DNA of 64,000 bases from Butyricicoccus_A sp963620595. GTDB taxonomy: Bacteria > Bacillota > Clostridia > Oscillospirales > Butyricicoccaceae. The notes beneath the pieces were generated by a model that saw nothing but the letters and a program-made list of their open reading frames with translations, did no database searches and was not told the DNA's origin. Positions 56,369-64,000 of the stretch are shown here, one piece after another; within the stretch, counting starts at the first letter, position 1, and every line of letters starts with the position of its first letter. The translations under genes and the position numbers were made by a program. Location: the NCBI GenBank assembly GCA_963620595.1, contig CAVFAY010000012.1:12700-76699 (forward strand). Reading direction: 5' to 3'.

Positions 56369-57661
56369 GTGAATCTCATTATTCATATGAATACATTGGT
56401 CATCACGATTATTTCTATTCTGTATGTGTATCAGATGGGATATATCGGCGTGGTATTTATCGGAGAATATATCCGCAAACGTCGTAAAAAGAACCATGCA
56501 GAACCGATTGTCAAAACCAATCGGTATGCGGCGATTATTTCTGCACGAAATGAGTCCAGCGTGATTGGTCAGCTGCTGGATACCATTAAGGCACAGACCT
56601 ATCCGGCAGAATTCTTAGATGCAATCGTGATCGCAGATAACTGCACAGATGACACTGCGCAGGTGGCACGTGACCACGGCGCGATTGTTTATGAACGCTT
56701 TAACAAGGAGAAGGTTGGCAAGGGCTACGCATTGGATTACGTCTTTACCAAGCTCAAAGAGGGCGTTGGCGATGATTATTATGATGCCTATGTCATTATT
56801 GATGCAGATAATCTGCTGGACGAGCACTTTTTTGAAGCAGTCAACAAGACGTTCTGTCAGGGCTACCGTATTATGACGACCTATCGGAATTCCAAAAACT
56901 TTGCGACAAACTGGATTTCTGCCGGTTATTCGCTGTGGTTCATGCGCGAAGCCAAGTTTTTGAACAATGCCCGCATGATGCTGGGAACCAGTTGTGCGGT
57001 TTCCGGTACCGGATTTGTCGTGGCGAGCGAGGTGATTCGGGAGCGCGGCGGATGGCCGTATCATCTGCTGACAGAGGATATTGAATTTACCGTAGATACC
57101 GTCATTCACGGAGAGATGATTGGCTACTGCGGCGATGCAATGCTGTACGATGAACAGCCGACAACGTTCAGCCAGTCATGGACACAGCGTATGCGCTGGG
57201 CGAAAGGCTTTTATCAGATTGTTGCCAAGTACGGCGGCAAACTGAGTAGTGGTATCTTCACCAAGCATCATATCAAAAAGCTTGCCAGCTATGACTTGAC
57301 GATGACGGTTATGCCGGGTATGCTGATTACCATGGGCATTTTGGCGCTGGATCTTATCATTTTGCTGATGGGTGTGTTTGGCTCGCTGTATATGCCGCAT
57401 ATGATTCAGACAATGCTCAGCTCGCTGGGCTTCTGGCTGCTCGGATATTACGGTTCGCTGTTCCTGATGGGGCTTGTGACGATCATCACAGAGCGCAAAA
57501 AAATCCGCAATTGTCCGACATGGAAGCGTGTGCTGTATACCTTTACCTTCCCGTTGTTCCAGCTGACCTATCTGCCGATTGCTGTTGCCGCTCTGTTCCG
57601 CAAGGTCGAGTGGAAGCCGATCAAGCACGAAGTATCTAAGTCGTTGGATGAAATTCGATAA
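56369..57661 (+). CDS. Membrane-bound family 2 glycosyltransferase
   Basis: A 430-residue GT2 enzyme. One N-terminal membrane helix (about 8-30) is followed by a cytoplasmic GT-A domain: AAIISARNESSVIGQLLDTI, the metal-binding DAD in VIIDADNLLD (about 144), TEDIEF as acceptor-side acid, and QRMRW (about 272), the Q-x-x-R-W signature of processive enzymes. Two to three C-terminal helices follow (about 305-400). This is the layout of cellulose/hyaluronan-type synthases, so it likely makes and exports a surface polysaccharide. The GTG start is placed by AAAGGGG. Confidence 0.9.
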   Translation: MNLIIHMNTLVITIISILYVYQMGYIGVVFIGEYIRKRRKKNHAEPIVKTNRYAAIISARNESSVIGQLLDTIKAQTYPAEFLDAIVIADNCTDDTAQVARDHGAIVYERFNKEKVGKGYALDYVFTKLKEGVGDDYYDAYVIIDADNLLDEHFFEAVNKTFCQGYRIMTTYRNSKNFATNWISAGYSLWFMREAKFLNNARMMLGTSCAVSGTGFVVASEVIRERGGWPYHLLTEDIEFTVDTVIHGEMIGYCGDAMLYDEQPTTFSQSWTQRMRWAKGFYQIVAKYGGKLSSGIFTKHHIKKLASYDLTMTVMPGMLITMGILALDLIILLMGVFGSLYMPHMIQTMLSSLGFWLLGYYGSLFLMGLVTIITERKKIRNCPTWKRVLYTFTFPLFQLTYLPIAVAALFRKVEWKPIKHEVSKSLDEIR

Positions 57662-57673
57662 AAAACAAATACA

Positions 57674-57718
57674 AAAGCGTCAGGGTCGAAAATAAATTCG
57701 ATCCTGACGCTTTGTTTT
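57674..57718. terminator. Bidirectional terminator between the glycosyltransferase and tail-fibre-like genes
   Basis: A 17-bp stem (57674-57690 with 57697-57713) with a 6-base loop, T-rich on both outer sides, in a 58-bp convergent gap. Confidence 0.9.
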
Positions 57719-57719
57719 C

Positions 57720-58439
57720 TCAGAGATTACCCTGCCGTGCGAGGTTGTATGCGTGCAGTCCTTCGGAGGACAGCTTGATGAGAGTGAGCACGGGAGTAAG
57801 CGAGGCGATTTCCTGCAGTGTTGCGGAATCGGATAAAATATCTGTGTAGGTTTGCTTAGCGAGAAAGGCGGCGGACGGTGTAGCACTGCTGTTTCTGGTA
57901 CACAGCCAGCCAAACTGCCTGCCGAGATTGTGTACGCCGTCTGTGTAGCGCAGGCCGAGCGCGGCGGATGCCATCTCGTCTAACATGGTATCCGGCGTAT
58001 CATCGGACAGGGCGAGTACCATAAACGGGAACTGTGTGCCGGATGCGTGTTGTTCAGCTTGAAGCTGTTCCACTGTCGTTTGCAGCTGCGAGACAGCGGC
58101 AATCTGCTGCTGAAGCGAGGCTGCCAGCTTGGCCGCGGTGATGGAACCATCAGGTATGGAACCCAACGAGAGATCAGAGAGCTGCTGCTGTACCTGTTCG
58201 GTAGCCTGCTGAACATTGTCTGCGGTGACACCGGTTGTGCCGGAAAAGCCGATATTCTCTGCGCCTGTGGTGTCAGCCAGTGCCTGCGCCAGCGCATTGT
58301 GTGCGTGCATGAGCTGGATCGGATTGGCATCGAAATACGCTTTGAGATCCTCGGCAGACAGGGCAGGACGGTCTGCCAGCGCGGAAATGGGATGCTCTAA
58401 AGAAGAAATACAACAGTCTGTAAGGGTAGAACTGGACAT
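57720..58439 (-). CDS. Phage tail-fibre-like protein, orphan
   Basis: A 239-residue protein with no close family I can name. The segment ENIGFSGTTGVTADNVQQATEQVQQQL matches the pattern that begins many phage tail-fibre proteins (xxI-x-(F/Y)-x-x-x-x-G-x-T-A-x-N-V-Q-x-A), and IPDGSITAAKLA is another tail-fibre-type motif. A helical coiled-coil-like stretch (AASLQQQIAAVSQLQTTVEQLQAEQ) follows, then a mixed C-terminal domain. No other phage genes are nearby. AAAGGAG nine bases upstream sets the start at MSSSTLTDCC. The glgB terminator lies just before that site, leaving no room for a promoter. Confidence 0.6.
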   Translation of the reverse strand: MSSSTLTDCCISSLEHPISALADRPALSAEDLKAYFDANPIQLMHAHNALAQALADTTGAENIGFSGTTGVTADNVQQATEQVQQQLSDLSLGSIPDGSITAAKLAASLQQQIAAVSQLQTTVEQLQAEQHASGTQFPFMVLALSDDTPDTMLDEMASAALGLRYTDGVHNLGRQFGWLCTRNSSATPSAAFLAKQTYTDILSDSATLQEIASLTPVLTLIKLSSEGLHAYNLARQGNL

Positions 58440-58460
58440 GAATCTGTCTCCTTTCAAAAG

Positions 58461-58511
58461 AAAAAGATCTGTGAACTGCCTATTGATAAGAATAGGAGCA
58501 CAGATCTTTTT
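58461..58511 (-). terminator. Terminator of glgB, abutting the next ribosome binding site
   Basis: A 13-bp outer stem AAAAAGATCTGTG/CACAGATCTTTTT and a perfect inner CCTATT/AATAGG stem, with TTTTTCTTTT on the minus strand. It ends 21 bp before the start codon of the tail-fibre-like gene. Confidence 0.85.
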
Positions 58512-58544
58512 TGTCCAGTCGGTTTTCCACAGATTCTTCCACGG

Positions 58545-60371
58545 TCACTCTCGGCACAGCAGCGTACCGGACAGGGGAGCTAAGCGAACTTGTCCGTGAA
58601 TGCTGCCGGAATTGGTCACGCCGGAGCCGGAATATTGCGTGTCATCAGTGTTGACTAGCTCTTTCCAATCACCGGACAGAGCTGGAATAGAAACAGTAAC
58701 CGGCTGCAGACCAAAATTCATGACACAGACAACGGTTTGCTTGCCGTCTTCGGAACGGCGCGCGAAAGCGAATACCGTAGCCGGTGCACTCGGCGTGTCC
58801 AGCCAGCGGAATGCACGAGGGTCATACTCTGTATCGTATAATGCGCGGCATTCTAAGCCGATTTTGTGCAGATGACGGCAGTAATGATTGAAGGCGTCAT
58901 GCATCGGATATTCCATCAGGTTCCAGCCCAACTGCTTGTTTTCATCCCACTCGCGGAACTCTGCCAGCTCATTTCCCATGAAATTGAGCACCTTGCCTGG
59001 ATGAGCGCACATATACAGATACAACAGGCGGGTCTGCTGGAATTTTTGGTTGTAATCGCCCCACATCTTGTCGATGATGGTGTGTTTGCCGTGGACGACT
59101 TCATCATGCGACAGCGGCAGAATAAAAATGTCGTTGTAGAAATACGCCATCGAGAACATCAGTGTGTGGCGGGAATGATTTCGATCGTTTGGGTGCATCG
59201 AGAGATACTGAAGGGTATCGTTCATCCAGCCAAGATCCCATTTGTAGTCAAAGCCGAGACCGCCATACTGCGGCGGTGCGGTAACTTTGAGATAATTCGA
59301 TGAATCTTCCGCCATGAGCATGACGTTTGGATAGGTCTGCTGAAGATAAAAATTGGTATTTTTGAGGAACCAGATGCCCGGATCGTTGAGCGGTGCGTTG
59401 GGATCGCCGTTTTTGAAGATGAGCTGAGAGACGGCATCGTAACGCAGACCATCAACGTGATAATAGTTGATCCAGAAGTCCAGCGAGGACTTCATAAACG
59501 ACAGGACATGCGGCTTGGAGTAATCGAACAGCACGGTGCCCCATTCTGTATACCGCAAGTCCTCGTACTGCGATTCATAGACAAATCCGCCGTCAAACTG
59601 ATGCAGACCGAAGAAGTCCGTCACGAAGTGCAGCGGCACGATGTCGAGAATGACGCCGATGTGTGCTTGGTGGCAGCGGTCAATCAGTTCCATCAGTCCG
59701 TATGGATCGCCATACCGAGAGGTGGCGGAAAAATAGCCGGTTGCCTGATAACCCCAGGAGCCGTCAAACGGGTGCTCATTCAATGGCATCAGCTCGATGT
59801 GAGAAAAGCCCTGTTCTTTGATATACGGGATGAGTTGGTCGGCAAGCTCGCGATAGGAGAGCATTCTGCCGTCTTTCAGTTCCTCCGGCGTGGCGGTCTC
59901 AGGGAGATCTTCTGTATCCCGCCGCCAAGAACCGGCGTGCAGCTCGTAAATGCTCACCGGGCGCGTATAATTTTTGTTGCGCTCTGCCATCCAGTTTCCA
60001 TCGTTCCAATAGTAATGGTCAATGTCAAAGATGGCGGATGCATTGCCCGGACGCAGCTCGGAGAAAAAGGCAAAGGGATCGGCGCGGTCAATCACGCGGC
60101 CCTCCGGTGTTGTCGTGCGGTATTTGTACAGAGCACCCTGCGGGATGTCTTTGCAGAAAATAGTCCAGACACCATCGTCCCGCCGATGCATGTCCCAGCC
60201 GTCCCAGTCGTTAAAGGTGCCAACCAACTGCATATTGACGGCATTCGGCGCGTAAACGCGAAATTCAAAGCCGTCCTGATCGTATTTATGGACAGGATGA
60301 GAGCCGAAAACCTGATAAGCCTTGGCGCTCTGTCCGGTCAAAAAGTCTCGAATTTGCTGTTCGGTGTTCAT
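58545..60371 (-). CDS. glgB: 1,4-alpha-glucan (glycogen) branching enzyme
   Basis: A 608-residue GH13 enzyme that forms alpha-1,6 branches in glycogen. The CBM48 domain is at about 35-120 (FRVYAPNAVNMQLVGTFNDWDGW). The catalytic barrel has YELHAGSW, HPFDGSWGYQATGYF, the nucleophile aspartate in VDGLRYDAVSQ, the acid/base glutamate in LMAEDSSNY and SHDEVVHGK. The C-terminal beta domain ends in RLAPLSGTLL. The start at MNTEQQIRDF is set by GGGAGGGC; 30 upstream codons are rejected. No other glycogen genes are nearby. It has its own promoter (60411-60439). Confidence 0.95.
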   Translation of the reverse strand: MNTEQQIRDFLTGQSAKAYQVFGSHPVHKYDQDGFEFRVYAPNAVNMQLVGTFNDWDGWDMHRRDDGVWTIFCKDIPQGALYKYRTTTPEGRVIDRADPFAFFSELRPGNASAIFDIDHYYWNDGNWMAERNKNYTRPVSIYELHAGSWRRDTEDLPETATPEELKDGRMLSYRELADQLIPYIKEQGFSHIELMPLNEHPFDGSWGYQATGYFSATSRYGDPYGLMELIDRCHQAHIGVILDIVPLHFVTDFFGLHQFDGGFVYESQYEDLRYTEWGTVLFDYSKPHVLSFMKSSLDFWINYYHVDGLRYDAVSQLIFKNGDPNAPLNDPGIWFLKNTNFYLQQTYPNVMLMAEDSSNYLKVTAPPQYGGLGFDYKWDLGWMNDTLQYLSMHPNDRNHSRHTLMFSMAYFYNDIFILPLSHDEVVHGKHTIIDKMWGDYNQKFQQTRLLYLYMCAHPGKVLNFMGNELAEFREWDENKQLGWNLMEYPMHDAFNHYCRHLHKIGLECRALYDTEYDPRAFRWLDTPSAPATVFAFARRSEDGKQTVVCVMNFGLQPVTVSIPALSGDWKELVNTDDTQYSGSGVTNSGSIHGQVRLAPLSGTLLCRE

Positions 60372-60410
60372 GATTGCCCTCCCTGTTGTGATGCGATGAA
60401 AGATATATTT

Positions 60411-60439
60411 ATTATAACATCGCTGGATGCGGTGCGCAA
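60411..60439 (-). promoter_or_regulatory. glgB promoter
   Basis: Minus strand TTGCGC, 17 bases, TATAAT, 40 bp before the start codon. Confidence 0.7.
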
Positions 60440-60535
60440 CAGAAAGCAGGATATGGGACAAAATGGGGTAAAATGTCGATTGATTTGTTTAGGGAAATAC
60501 CGCGTAAATTTGTTCATGATTCCGGCAAAAATGCT

Positions 60536-60564
60536 GTGACAAATACCGGTATGTGAGGTATAAT
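60536..60564 (+). promoter_or_regulatory. Promoter of the Big_2 protein gene
   Basis: GTGACA, 17 bases, TATAAT, 49 bp before the start. Confidence 0.65.
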
Positions 60565-60612
60565 AAATCTGAATAAATATCTACGCGGGTATCGCAGGGA
60601 GATGAGAATCAC

Positions 60613-62373
60613 ATGAAAAAAATGACGAAAATGCTTTGTGCTTTGCTTTGCGGCGTGCTGCTTTGCGGTGCGGTCGCTGTAGCGATGCCAAAGGAAGATA
60701 ATGCAGCAGCTGCCGCTCCGGTGCGAAAGCAGATTGTGCTGGAACCGGAAAAGCCGGGAACAGTATCACTGAAGATTGGCGAACAGATCAAGCTGTCTGT
60801 TGGCTCTGCCAATATCGGAAAAAAATCAGAAAATCAAGCGGCGGAATCCGGCTCTGGTGAAAGCAGCGACGCGACGGGATCCGGATCCGGTGAAAGTAAA
60901 AACAAAGACACAGGCTGGGGTATCTTAGATGACAGCGATGCCGTGACCGTTGATAAAGAGACCGGCGTGGTTACAGGGGAGAAAACAGGTACGGCGCAAG
61001 TAGGGAAAGTACTGGCTGACGGCAGGGAGGTTTCCTGTACGATTACGGTTTCCGGCTACGCGGTCAAACAGATGACCATCGAGGGCACGCAGGAGATGCG
61101 CGTCGGAGAGACACAGAAGCTGCAGCTGTCCATCACACCGACAGAAGCGCGGGATACGGCGAAAATCACATGGAAATCCGACAATTCCGACGTTTTGTCC
61201 GTCGATAGTGATGGCAAAGTGACGGCGCATCAGGCGGGCTCGGCAACGATTCGAGCAACAACAGGCAATGTCACCGCAAAATTGACGATTTCTGTTGTGT
61301 CTGATTTGGAGTCGCTGACCATCAAGCCAAACAGCATGAAAATGTTTGTAGGAGACAGCATTGCGGTTCAGGTGACACCGACCCCGGCGGATGCCAATAT
61401 AGACTCTGCTCAGTGGAAATCGGAAGATTCGGCTGTCGCTTACTATAAAGACGGCAGAATTTACGGTGTTGGTGTCGGTACGACACACATCATGGTATCC
61501 GTGGGAGATGTCACGGCGTCCTGTACCGTCACGGTTCGGAAGGGCCATGCACAGCCGGACAATAAACCGGGTGATAACAACAATAATACCACTGACAATA
61601 CGAAACCGGCTAAACAGCCGGCGCAGTCCAGCAGCAAGCCGGGCAATAACAAGAAGGGAGGCTCGTCCACAAATCCAATTACCGGTGCTGGAAACCAGTT
61701 TACTTACGTGCCGAACACGGGCAGTACCTACCTGTATATGCCGGGCAGCACGGTGACGATCGCGGAATTTGCCTATACGATGCCGAAGAATATTCCGGAA
61801 GCGGTGTATCTCACGATAGACAGCAAGCTGGATGATATAGCAGGTTCGATTGCGGATACGCTGTCTGCAAACGGCATACAGGCGACCTTCTTTGTATCGA
61901 CAGAGAATTTATATGGCTCGGATGATATGTTGCGCCATTTAACCGGTGACGGAAACAGCATTGGTCTGCTTCTGACACCGGAGCAGGCAAACAGCGGCAA
62001 TGTCGTTGCTTTGTTGGATCAAGCCAATCAGCAGTTGTCTGTTATTACCGGTATGCCGACGCGTCTGGTGCGTATTTCCGGCGGAACTTCCGGCAATATC
62101 AGCAGCGAAACACTCAACACGCTGCTCAACGCGGGCTATCGTGTTTGGGATTGGAATACCAACGCAAATGAATCGAGACAGGCGGCAGATGCCAGCTATC
62201 AGGCTGTGTCCAAGGCAATTGACACAACGGGGACACCAACAGTACGCTTTGACGGCAGCGTGGCAACGGATACCGTGCTTCGTCAGTTGCTGCCGTATAT
62301 GAAATACTGCGGCATTCCGACAAAGGCAATTCAAGCAAGCGATAATGCCGTTTGCAGCACCGCGGCAGGATAA
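60613..62373 (+). CDS. Secreted Big_2-repeat protein with degenerate NodB deacetylase domain
   Basis: A 586-residue secreted protein. A signal peptide (about 1-25) is followed by three Ig-like Big_2 units (about 45-150, 152-232, 234-315; for example MTIEGTQEMRVGETQKLQLSI). An Asn/Lys/Ser/Gly-rich linker (about 317-365) leads to a C-terminal domain (about 390-570) with the order of NodB deacetylases: VYLTIDSKLDD, IQATFFVSTENLYG, VITGMPTRLVRISGG, VWDWNTNAN. The TFDDG metal motif and the His-x3-His pair are replaced, so it is probably inactive and may bind glycan. It is followed 34 bp later by the FadR-type gene. Confidence 0.82.
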   Translation: MKKMTKMLCALLCGVLLCGAVAVAMPKEDNAAAAAPVRKQIVLEPEKPGTVSLKIGEQIKLSVGSANIGKKSENQAAESGSGESSDATGSGSGESKNKDTGWGILDDSDAVTVDKETGVVTGEKTGTAQVGKVLADGREVSCTITVSGYAVKQMTIEGTQEMRVGETQKLQLSITPTEARDTAKITWKSDNSDVLSVDSDGKVTAHQAGSATIRATTGNVTAKLTISVVSDLESLTIKPNSMKMFVGDSIAVQVTPTPADANIDSAQWKSEDSAVAYYKDGRIYGVGVGTTHIMVSVGDVTASCTVTVRKGHAQPDNKPGDNNNNTTDNTKPAKQPAQSSSKPGNNKKGGSSTNPITGAGNQFTYVPNTGSTYLYMPGSTVTIAEFAYTMPKNIPEAVYLTIDSKLDDIAGSIADTLSANGIQATFFVSTENLYGSDDMLRHLTGDGNSIGLLLTPEQANSGNVVALLDQANQQLSVITGMPTRLVRISGGTSGNISSETLNTLLNAGYRVWDWNTNANESRQAADASYQAVSKAIDTTGTPTVRFDGSVATDTVLRQLLPYMKYCGIPTKAIQASDNAVCSTAAG

Positions 62374-62407
62374 CGCAAGACTATATAGAGAGAAAGGAAT
62401 CAGAATC

Positions 62408-63088
62408 ATGGAAACCGGAAAACTGCTGACAGACCGCGTGGCGGATGAAATCGTCCGCAGCATTATCGGGCAAAAGCTCAAGCCCGGCGATAAGCTGCCA
62501 AATGAATTTGAATTGGCGAAAACACTCGGTGTAGGACGCAGTACCCTGCGCGAGGCCATTAAGACCTTAGTCAGCCGCAGTGTCGTAGAAATTCGCCGTG
62601 GTTCCGGTACCTTTGTATCCGACCGGAGCGGCGTCAGCGAAGATCCGCTCGGTTTGGAGTTTTTGACTGACAAGGTGCAGGTGGCAACTGATTTGCTTGA
62701 ACTGCGCTTTTTGCTGGAGCCGCGTCTGGCATCGCTGGCGGCGAGCCGCTGCACGGCGGAAGAATTGCAGCATTTGATGGAGCTTTGCGATGCCTGCGAG
62801 AAGAAAATGTTGGCGGGCGAGGACTTTTCGGAGGAAAATACTGCCTATCATGCAGCTATTGCCCGTGCATCGGGCAATGTTGTCGTCCCTAATTTGGCGG
62901 TGATTTTGTGCGGCACGCCGTCCATACTGTCCGGTACGCCGTCACAGAAGACGCTGGAGGAGCTGGCGCGCAGCAATAGAGAAATTCTCACAGCAATTGG
63001 CGCACACGACCAGATGACGGCATATGACGCCATGCTGCTGCATTTGACGCAGTGCCGCAGAAGTATTGCACAGCAAGCATTGCAATAA
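62408..63088 (+). CDS. GntR-family regulator, FadR subfamily
   Basis: A 226-residue repressor. The winged helix (about 10-72) has VADEIVRSIIGQKLKPGDKLPNEFELAKTLGVGRSTLREAIKTL and RRGSGTFVSD. The C-terminal FCD helical domain (about 90-220) has LLELRFLLEPRLASLAASR, with conserved metal/ligand positions (ENTAYHAAIARASGN). Ligands in this subfamily are usually organic acids or acyl-CoA. The start at METGKLL is set by AAAGGAA. It lies behind the Big_2 gene without its own clear promoter. Control of the acyl-CoA genes in this window is possible but unproven. Confidence 0.92.
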   Translation: METGKLLTDRVADEIVRSIIGQKLKPGDKLPNEFELAKTLGVGRSTLREAIKTLVSRSVVEIRRGSGTFVSDRSGVSEDPLGLEFLTDKVQVATDLLELRFLLEPRLASLAASRCTAEELQHLMELCDACEKKMLAGEDFSEENTAYHAAIARASGNVVVPNLAVILCGTPSILSGTPSQKTLEELARSNREILTAIGAHDQMTAYDAMLLHLTQCRRSIAQQALQ

Positions 63089-63164
63089 AATGGGCTTTGA
63101 ACCGCTGACATATCGCCAGATGATACGGGAATAAGACGAGAAAATCGTAAGGAGGACGTGCATC

Positions 63165-63719
63165 ATGGAACTCAAACAAATTGAACAAGAGACACAAAAA
63201 GCTGTCAGTGAAGTATTAGAGCAGGCAAAACTCAGAATGGGAGACCTGTTTGTCATTGGATGTTCGACAAGCGAAGTGGGCGGTCAGAAGATCGGTTCTG
63301 CTTCGTCTATGGATATTGCCGGAGCAATCTATCGCGGTGCATTTGCTGCCTTGGAACCGCATGGCATTTATTTGGCAGCGCAGTGCTGCGAGCACTTAAA
63401 CCGCGCGATCATTATCGAGCGACAGGCAGCAGAGGCGTATGGATATGAGCCGGTCAATGTTTTGCCGCAGCCAAAGGCGGGAGGCTCGTTTGCTACGACT
63501 TGTTGGGAAAACTTTGACGAACCGGTTGCTGTCGAGCATATTCGCGCCCATGCTGGACTGGATATTGGCGGTACACTCATTGGTATGCATCTGAGAGAAG
63601 TTGCCGTACCGGTGCGCATTGAGCAGAAGACCATTGGCGAGGCAAATATTCTGTGTGCGAGAACACGCTTGAAGTTTATCGGCGGCGTGCGCGCACATTA
63701 CCAGCAGGATAAACTATAA
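63165..63719 (+). CDS. UPF0340 (TIGR01440, DUF436) family protein
   Basis: A 184-residue cytosolic protein of the UPF0340/YwlG family: LFVIGCSTSEVGGQKIGSASSMDIAGAIY, HGIYLAAQCCEHLNRAIIIERQAAE, and PQPKAGGSFATTCWENFDEPVAVEHI. The conserved cysteines (GCS, QCCEH, TTCW) suggest a thiol-dependent activity, but no function is established. AAGGAGG lies before the ATG. It is 76 bp after the FadR-type gene, and its terminator is of the AATCACCAG type. Confidence 0.88.
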   Translation: MELKQIEQETQKAVSEVLEQAKLRMGDLFVIGCSTSEVGGQKIGSASSMDIAGAIYRGAFAALEPHGIYLAAQCCEHLNRAIIIERQAAEAYGYEPVNVLPQPKAGGSFATTCWENFDEPVAVEHIRAHAGLDIGGTLIGMHLREVAVPVRIEQKTIGEANILCARTRLKFIGGVRAHYQQDKL

Positions 63720-63733
63720 TTGATACGACGATC

Positions 63734-63774
63734 AAATCACCAGTACTGGTTTTACCGGCGCTGGTGATTTTTTG
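63734..63774 (+). terminator. Terminator of the UPF0340 gene (shared AATCACCAG type)
   Basis: A 10-bp stem AAATCACCAG/CTGGTGATTT (63734-63743 with 63761-63770) followed by four T. It uses the same arm as 8071 and 37842. Confidence 0.88.
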
Positions 63775-63854
63775 CTTGTATGAGCAGATTCGCTGAAAGA
63801 TAAATAAAATACACGGGATAGAGCGAAACTCTTGGAAAAAATGAGATAAAAAGT

Positions 63855-63883
63855 TTGACATATCATAATGTTACACATATTTT
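63855..63883 (+). promoter_or_regulatory. Possible promoter toward the window edge
   Basis: TTGACA, 17 bases, TATTTT, in AT-rich DNA after the last gene. The 63775-64000 stretch holds no gene. Confidence 0.4.
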
Positions 63884-63946
63884 GGCGAAAACAGTGGTAC
63901 TTGACTATAAAAAACGACAAAACGAGAAAAATCGCGGAAATATGTG

Positions 63947-63975
63947 TTGACTTTGTGTCGAAAAAGGTGTATTCT
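63947..63975 (+). promoter_or_regulatory. Promoter for a gene beyond the window
   Basis: TTGACT, 17 bases, TATTCT, 25 bp before the window end. Confidence 0.5.
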
Positions 63976-64000
63976 ATTCAGGCACTCAACGAGAGGGCAT

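Noticed and set aside
63741..63756. TGGTTTTACCG in the last terminator as a FadR-type operator
   Set aside because: It lies between the terminator arms downstream of the gene, has one mismatch to TGGTNNNACCA, and no promoter is close by.

Overview
The window is about 64 kb of chromosome around the replication origin of an anaerobic, low-to-mid GC member of the Clostridia. Gene order points there: rpmH, rnpA, yidD, yidC, jag, mnmE, mnmG, rsmG, parA, parB on one side of dnaA, and dnaN, an S4 protein, recF, remB, gyrB, gyrA on the other. Two butyryl-CoA-dehydrogenase/ETF modules, a sigma-E-type sporulation promoter and an intact CIRCE element suggest a butyrate-producing, possibly spore-forming gut-type clostridium (Butyricicoccaceae/Oscillospiraceae-like). 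This placement is inferred from gene content; no 16S gene is present.

Layout. 1-5447 (minus): two tandem acyl-CoA dehydrogenase-etfB(-etfA) units whose etfB copies are identical over 747 bp. 5832-9637 (minus): nadE and a membrane-anchored polysaccharide deacetylase. 9907-13662 (plus): a haem-degrading-domain protein, a lipoprotein, a two-gene operon with a sigma-E promoter encoding a SpoIID-like peptidoglycan-binding protein, and a DUF2798 membrane protein behind a hairpin leader. 13729-20065 (minus): serS, a coiled-coil membrane protein, parB, parA, three perfect parS sites, rsmG and mnmG. 20506-24890 (minus): mnmE, jag, yidC, yidD, rnpA, rpmH. 25169-35124 (plus): dnaA, oriC with DnaA boxes and a DnaA-trio, dnaN, S4 protein, recF, remB, gyrB, a small acidic protein, gyrA, rnhA. 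35175-47111: a DUF559 protein, rRNA and tRNA methyltransferases, a thioesterase, nifS-nifU, mfd and CIRCE-controlled clpB. 47479-63719: a Sel1 protein, a DUF1836 protein, a PhoPR-like two-component system, a DEAD-box helicase, a sugar-type oxidoreductase with a divergent AraC regulator, a PrsA-like foldase, a GT2 glycosyltransferase, a phage-tail-fibre-like orphan, glgB, a Big_2/degenerate-NodB secreted protein, a FadR-type regulator and a UPF0340 protein.

Most genes point away from oriC (minus to its left, plus to its right), as expected for leading-strand coding. The block at 9907-13662 and the minus genes at 38105, 52655, 57720 and 58545 are exceptions. DnaA boxes, parS/ParAB and the gyrase genes tie replication initiation, origin segregation and supercoiling together in about 15 kb.

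The least explained material is intergenic. A dispersed repeat family (modules A, B and C at 7.9, 35.5, 37.6, 44.2 and 47.9 kb) shares one architecture: a long hairpin, a small hairpin, and a free arm able to invade the long hairpin. One copy supplies the stop codon of a DUF559 nuclease-fold gene that appears to start at ATT. A 42-bp perfect palindrome built on two DnaA boxes lies upstream of mnmG, 5 kb from oriC proper.
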